Of a DNA stretch of 8,450 bases, positions 5,870 through 8,450 are shown piece after piece. This DNA comes from an uncultured Eubacteriales bacterium (GTDB lineage: Bacteria > Bacillota > Clostridia > Oscillospirales > Oscillospiraceae): positions 1 to 8,450 of the forward strand of contig UQQF01000068.1 of NCBI GenBank assembly GCA_900543085.1, in the 5' to 3' direction. The stretch's first letter is position 1, and each line of letters opens with the position of its first letter. Position numbers and translations under genes: made by a program. The notes beneath the pieces were generated by a model that was given only the letters and a program-made list of their open reading frames with translations, was not told where the DNA came from and did no database searches.

Positions 5870-7027
5870 ATGAGGCGCACGATATTTACGGGCGGAGCGG
5901 TGTTCACCGGCGGCGAGCTGGTAAACACCGAAGTGCTGGTCGCCGGCGACCGCATAGCCGCCATAGGCGACGCGCTGCCCCGCGAGGGCTGCGAGGTGCT
6001 CGATTTGCGCGGGAACATACTCTCGCCGGGCTTCATAGACGTGCACACCCACGGCGGCGACGGCGTGGACATCAACGCCGCCGACCACGCTCAGCTTGCA
6101 AAGCTCTCGCGCTTTTTCGCCAGCCAGGGCGTGACCGGCTTCCTGGCCTCGATACTCACCGACACTGTGGATGCCACCATGTCCGCCATCGACTCGGTGT
6201 GCGAGTTCATGGACAACCCCGCCCTGGGCGCCAAGTGCCTGGGCATACACCTGGAAGGACCCTTCCTGTGCATGAAGTACAAGGGCGCCATGCCGCCGGA
6301 GCTGCTGCGCAGCGGCGACGCGCAGCTGTTCCGCCGCTATCAGGCCCGCGCGCAGGGGAGGGTGCGGTACATGACCGTGGCTCCCGAGGTCGAGGGCGTG
6401 CTGGACATGCTCGACGAGCTGCGCGGCGAGTGCGTCATGGCCATCGGCCACTCCGACGCCGACTACGAGACGGCGCGCGAGTCCATACGCCGCGGCGTCT
6501 GCTCCTGCACGCACACCTTCAACGTCATGAGCCTTTTCCACCAGCACCGCCCGGCGGTCATGGGCGCCGTGCTGGAGAGCGACGTCTACTGCGAGGCCAT
6601 CTGTGACGGCCGCCACCTGCACCCGGGCACGGTGCGCATGCTGCTCAAGTGCAAGGGCTGGGACAAGGTAGTCGCCATAACCGACTCCATGCAGGCCGCC
6701 GGCCTGCCCGACGGGGAGTATATGCTGGGCATAAACCCCGTCACCGTCACGGACGGGGACGCCAAGATCTCCGGAACCGACATCCGTGCGGGCAGCACGC
6801 TCACCCTGGCGCAGGCGGTGAAGAACATACGGCGCTTCACCGGCGCGGAGATAGAGCGGGTGCTCCCGCTGCTGACCGCGAACCCCGCAAAGCTCATCGG
6901 CGAATACCACCGCCGCGGCGACATAGCCGTGGGCAAGGACGCAGACCTGGTCGTCCTTTCGCCGGAGCTCGACATACTTGCCACCTGCTCGGCGGGCAAA
7001 TTCGTCTACGCCGCCGACAAAGAATAA
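5870..7027 (+). CDS. nagA: N-acetylglucosamine-6-phosphate deacetylase family amidohydrolase
   Basis: Cytoplasmic metal-dependent hydrolase expected to remove acetate from an N-acetylhexosamine 6-phosphate, supplying the amino sugar to the NagB-like enzyme. The 385-aa amidohydrolase (TIM-barrel) protein shows metal-site residues His59 and His61 in DVHTHGGDG, Glu129 in HLEGPF, His194 in IGHSDA and His215 in THTFNVM. Substrate-site His in CDGRHLHP (246-251) and catalytic Asp272 in AITDSM are also present. Having both His59 and His61 resembles two-metal Gram-positive NagA rather than the E. coli form. The usual KGAH/KGAQ after the Glu motif reads KGAM (138-141), a small deviation. The ATG at 5870 was chosen because it sits one base after the upstream stop and begins the family's normal first strand (RTIFTGGAVF). 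An in-frame TTG at 5834 would add 12 Pro/Arg/Ser-rich residues with no homology. No clear ribosome site precedes 5870, so translation is probably coupled. Family call is firm; GlcNAc-6-P versus GalNAc-6-P or a related substrate is open. Confidence -1.
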   Translation: MRRTIFTGGAVFTGGELVNTEVLVAGDRIAAIGDALPREGCEVLDLRGNILSPGFIDVHTHGGDGVDINAADHAQLAKLSRFFASQGVTGFLASILTDTVDATMSAIDSVCEFMDNPALGAKCLGIHLEGPFLCMKYKGAMPPELLRSGDAQLFRRYQARAQGRVRYMTVAPEVEGVLDMLDELRGECVMAIGHSDADYETARESIRRGVCSCTHTFNVMSLFHQHRPAVMGAVLESDVYCEAICDGRHLHPGTVRMLLKCKGWDKVVAITDSMQAAGLPDGEYMLGINPVTVTDGDAKISGTDIRAGSTLTLAQAVKNIRRFTGAEIERVLPLLTANPAKLIGEYHRRGDIAVGKDADLVVLSPELDILATCSAGKFVYAADKE

Positions 7028-7033
7028 AGGAGG
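7028..7033 (+). promoter_or_regulatory. Strong ribosome binding site for the class II aldolase gene
   Basis: AGGAGG starts one base after the deacetylase stop codon's last base and lies eight bases before the ATG at 7042. It fixes the aldolase start there, although the same reading frame is open back to about 6649 inside the deacetylase gene. It is much stronger than the site of the preceding gene. Confidence -1.
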
Positions 7034-7041
7034 ATACAAAA

Positions 7042-8187
7042 ATGCTCGTTCCGCTTCGTCCCCTTATGGAGGCCGCCGAAAAGTACAACTACGCGCAGGG
7101 CGCGTTCAACGTCAACGCCGTGGCTCAGGCCAAGGCCGTCATCGAGATGCACGAGACCTTCCGTTCCCCCGCCATACTGCAGGGCGCGGACCTCGCCAAC
7201 GCCTTCATGGGCGGCCGCGTGGACTTCGCCAACGGCACGCTGGAGGACAAGAAGGTCGGCGCGCGCCGCATAGCCGACGCCGTAAAGAAGTACGGCGAGA
7301 ACAGTCCCATCCCCGTGGTGCTGCACCTCGACCACGGCCGTGACTTCGACAGCTGCGTCGCGGCCATCGACGGCGGCTACACCTCCGTCATGATAGACGG
7401 CTCGTCCCTGCCCCTGGAGCAGAACATAGAGCTGACCCGCGAGGTCGTCAAGTACGCTCACGCCCTGGGCGTCAGCGTCGAGGGCGAGCTGGGCGTGCTC
7501 GGCGGCCAGGAGGACCACGTCTTCGCCGAGACCAGCACCTACACCAATCCGCTCGACGCGGTGACCTTCATAGAAAAGACCGGCGTCGACGCGCTGGCCA
7601 TCAGCTACGGCACCCAGCACGGCGCGAACAAGGGCAAGAACGCCAAGCTCCGCCGCGAGATACCCATAGCCATCAAGGAGTGCATCAACCGCCTGGGCAT
7701 CTTCTGCGCCCTGGTCAGCCACGGCAGCTCCACCGTGCCCCAGTACATAGTCAAGGAGATAAACGACCTCGGCGGCGATATCCAGAACGCCTACGGCATC
7801 CCCGTGGACGAGCTCATGGCCGCCATCCCCTGCGGCATCCGCAAGATAAACGTCGACACCGACATCCGCCTGGCCGTCACCCGCAACATGAAGGAGCTGT
7901 TCGCCCAGCGCCCCGAGCTGCAGAGCAGCGCCTCCATCGGCGGCGTGTACAAGCTGCTCGAGGAGAAGCGCAGCGCCTTTGACCCGCGCGTGTTCTTCCC
8001 GCCCATCATGGACACCGTCCTCACCGGCAACATCCGCGACAACGACGTCGCCGTGCTCATGGAGCGCGTGGAGCAGGGCGTCAAGGAGGCCGTCGGCTCC
8101 CTCATCGTCAACTTCGGCTCCTACGGCAAGGCTCCGCTGGTCGAGCTCAAGAGCCTCGAGGACATGAAGGCCTTCTACGCGAAGTGA
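7042..8187 (+). CDS. Class II aldolase, fructose-1,6-bisphosphate aldolase family
   Basis: Zinc-dependent aldolase that would split a ketose bisphosphate (or analogue) into two three-carbon units in the cytoplasm. The 381-aa barrel retains the class II catalytic set: Asp97 and zinc ligand His98 in LHLDHG, Glu149 in EGELG, mobile-loop catalytic Glu157 in GGQEDHV, zinc ligands His193 in YGTQHGANKG and His227 in VSHGSSTVP, and Asn270/Asp272 in INVDTD. HGSSTVP and the AYGIPVDELMAAIPCGIRKINVDTD region resemble the longer Calvin-cycle-type class II aldolases (HGSSSVP) more than short GatY/KbaY tagatose-bisphosphate aldolases of about 285 aa. The first phosphate-site strand reads ILQGADLA, lacking the Ser that follows Gln-x in E. 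coli FbaA (Ser61). It lies 14 bp after the deacetylase and ends just before the TIM-like gene, whose ribosome site overlaps its stop. Fold and metal chemistry are secure; whether the substrate is fructose bisphosphate, tagatose bisphosphate or something else is not. Confidence -1.
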   Translation: MLVPLRPLMEAAEKYNYAQGAFNVNAVAQAKAVIEMHETFRSPAILQGADLANAFMGGRVDFANGTLEDKKVGARRIADAVKKYGENSPIPVVLHLDHGRDFDSCVAAIDGGYTSVMIDGSSLPLEQNIELTREVVKYAHALGVSVEGELGVLGGQEDHVFAETSTYTNPLDAVTFIEKTGVDALAISYGTQHGANKGKNAKLRREIPIAIKECINRLGIFCALVSHGSSTVPQYIVKEINDLGGDIQNAYGIPVDELMAAIPCGIRKINVDTDIRLAVTRNMKELFAQRPELQSSASIGGVYKLLEEKRSAFDPRVFFPPIMDTVLTGNIRDNDVAVLMERVEQGVKEAVGSLIVNFGSYGKAPLVELKSLEDMKAFYAK

Positions 8188-8197
8188 GGTGCGGAAA

Positions 8198-8450
8198 ATG
8201 AAGCATCTGTACCTGAACCTCAAGCGCTTTGACGTGCCCGTCGAGTTCGGCGGGGTGAACCGCGTGGCGCCGGTAGCGGACTGGGGCGCGTTTATTGTTG
8301 GCAGCACCCAGGACGCGCTGGCGAAGTACGATCCGAACGAGGTGGAGTTTGCGCAGTTCTTCCCCGAGGCGCACCTGCTGGGCGCCGTGGGCGCGAAGAA
8401 GCCGGGCAGCCCCGTCAAGGTCGGCTGCCAGGGCGTGCACCGCGCGGACA
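8198..8450 (+). CDS. Triose-phosphate-isomerase-like protein, 3'-truncated by window end
   Basis: The first 84 residues of an open frame with no stop before the edge. It begins MKHLYLNLKRFDVP; Asn7 and Lys9 align with the active-site Asn11 and Lys13 of TIM (NWKMN). KVGCQGVHR at 74-82 aligns with the TIM strand VGAQN that precedes the GAFTGE motif, and the spacing between the two is right for TIM. The intervening segment (WGAFIV, FFPEAHLLGAVGA) is compatible with the family but unlike standard TIM. Catalytic His95 and Glu165 positions lie beyond the window, so activity cannot be judged. GAGGTG at 8186-8191 overlaps the aldolase stop and lies six bases before the ATG, showing tight coupling. 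If active it would interconvert the two triose products of the aldolase, which fits its position. I consider TIM family membership likely from these short motifs; it could be a paralogue with a changed substrate. Confidence -1.
   Translation, partial: MKHLYLNLKRFDVPVEFGGVNRVAPVADWGAFIVGSTQDALAKYDPNEVEFAQFFPEAHLLGAVGAKKPGSPVKVGCQGVHRAD

Noticed and set aside
6691..6707. Inverted repeat GCAGGCC / GGCCTGC with 3-base loop in the deacetylase gene
   Set aside because: A 7-bp GC-only stem is expected by chance in DNA of this composition, and the codons there encode the conserved segment just after the catalytic Asp.
5780..7039. Antisense open frame of about 419 codons
   Set aside because: It mirrors the deacetylase gene, which carries full family motifs. 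The antisense product is Ala/Gly/Val/His-rich without recognisable domains.
6649..7041. 131-residue N-terminal extension of the aldolase
   Set aside because: It runs inside the deacetylase gene in another frame, is Arg/Pro/His-rich, and the AGGAGG at 7028-7033 plus the family's normal N terminus place the start at 7042.
7006..8418. Antisense open frame of about 470 codons
   Set aside because: It lies opposite the aldolase gene and the start of the TIM-like gene. Its translation is a low-complexity Gly/Val/Leu/Asp/His-rich sequence with no motif, and it has no gap of its own; long antisense frames are expected in GC-rich codons.

Overview
The window is a gene-dense stretch of GC-rich DNA with every gene on the + strand. 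The likely host is a high-GC Clostridia member (Oscillospiraceae or relatives, typically gut bacteria). This is inferred from AGGAGG-type ribosome sites, a Gram-positive style lipoprotein signal ending in LAAC, and protein sequences of Firmicutes character. No RNA genes, insertion sequences, CRISPR arrays or phage genes are visible.

Region 1 (1-2777) is an ABC importer of the nitrate/taurine/alkanesulfonate (NitT/TauT, SsuABC-like) type in the order permease, ATPase, lipoprotein substrate-binding protein. Permease and ATPase overlap by one base. A 48-base AT-rich leader precedes the binding-protein gene. A strong rho-independent terminator (2747-2777) closes the unit. The ligand cannot be read from the sequence.

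Region 2 (2775-5029) begins with a good sigma-A-like promoter (TTTACA, 17 bp, TAGAAT) whose -35 box lies inside the terminator's T tract. It drives a two-component pair: a sensor kinase with about seven membrane segments and a GHKL ATPase domain, overlapped by 4 bp by a NarL/LuxR-type response regulator.

Region 3 (5053-8450, open at the right edge) follows the regulator after only 23 bp with no visible terminator, so it may be on the same transcript. It encodes a divergent NagB-family sugar-phosphate isomerase/deaminase, a NagA-family N-acetylhexosamine-6-phosphate deacetylase, a class II (fructose-bisphosphate type) aldolase and the first 84 residues of a triose-phosphate-isomerase-like protein. 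Read together they outline deacetylation, deamination/isomerisation, aldol cleavage and triose interconversion of an amino sugar, with the kinase step and transporter not seen here.

The most interesting point is that the NagB-like and aldolase proteins keep their catalytic residues but have changed the positions that normally hold the substrate phosphate. Together with a TIM-like protein of unusual N terminus, this suggests a dedicated pathway for a non-standard sugar, possibly sensed by the adjacent two-component system. That pathway reading is inference. A perfect 11-bp hairpin inside the kinase gene and a sharp isoleucine-codon contrast between the importer and kinase genes are further points worth checking.
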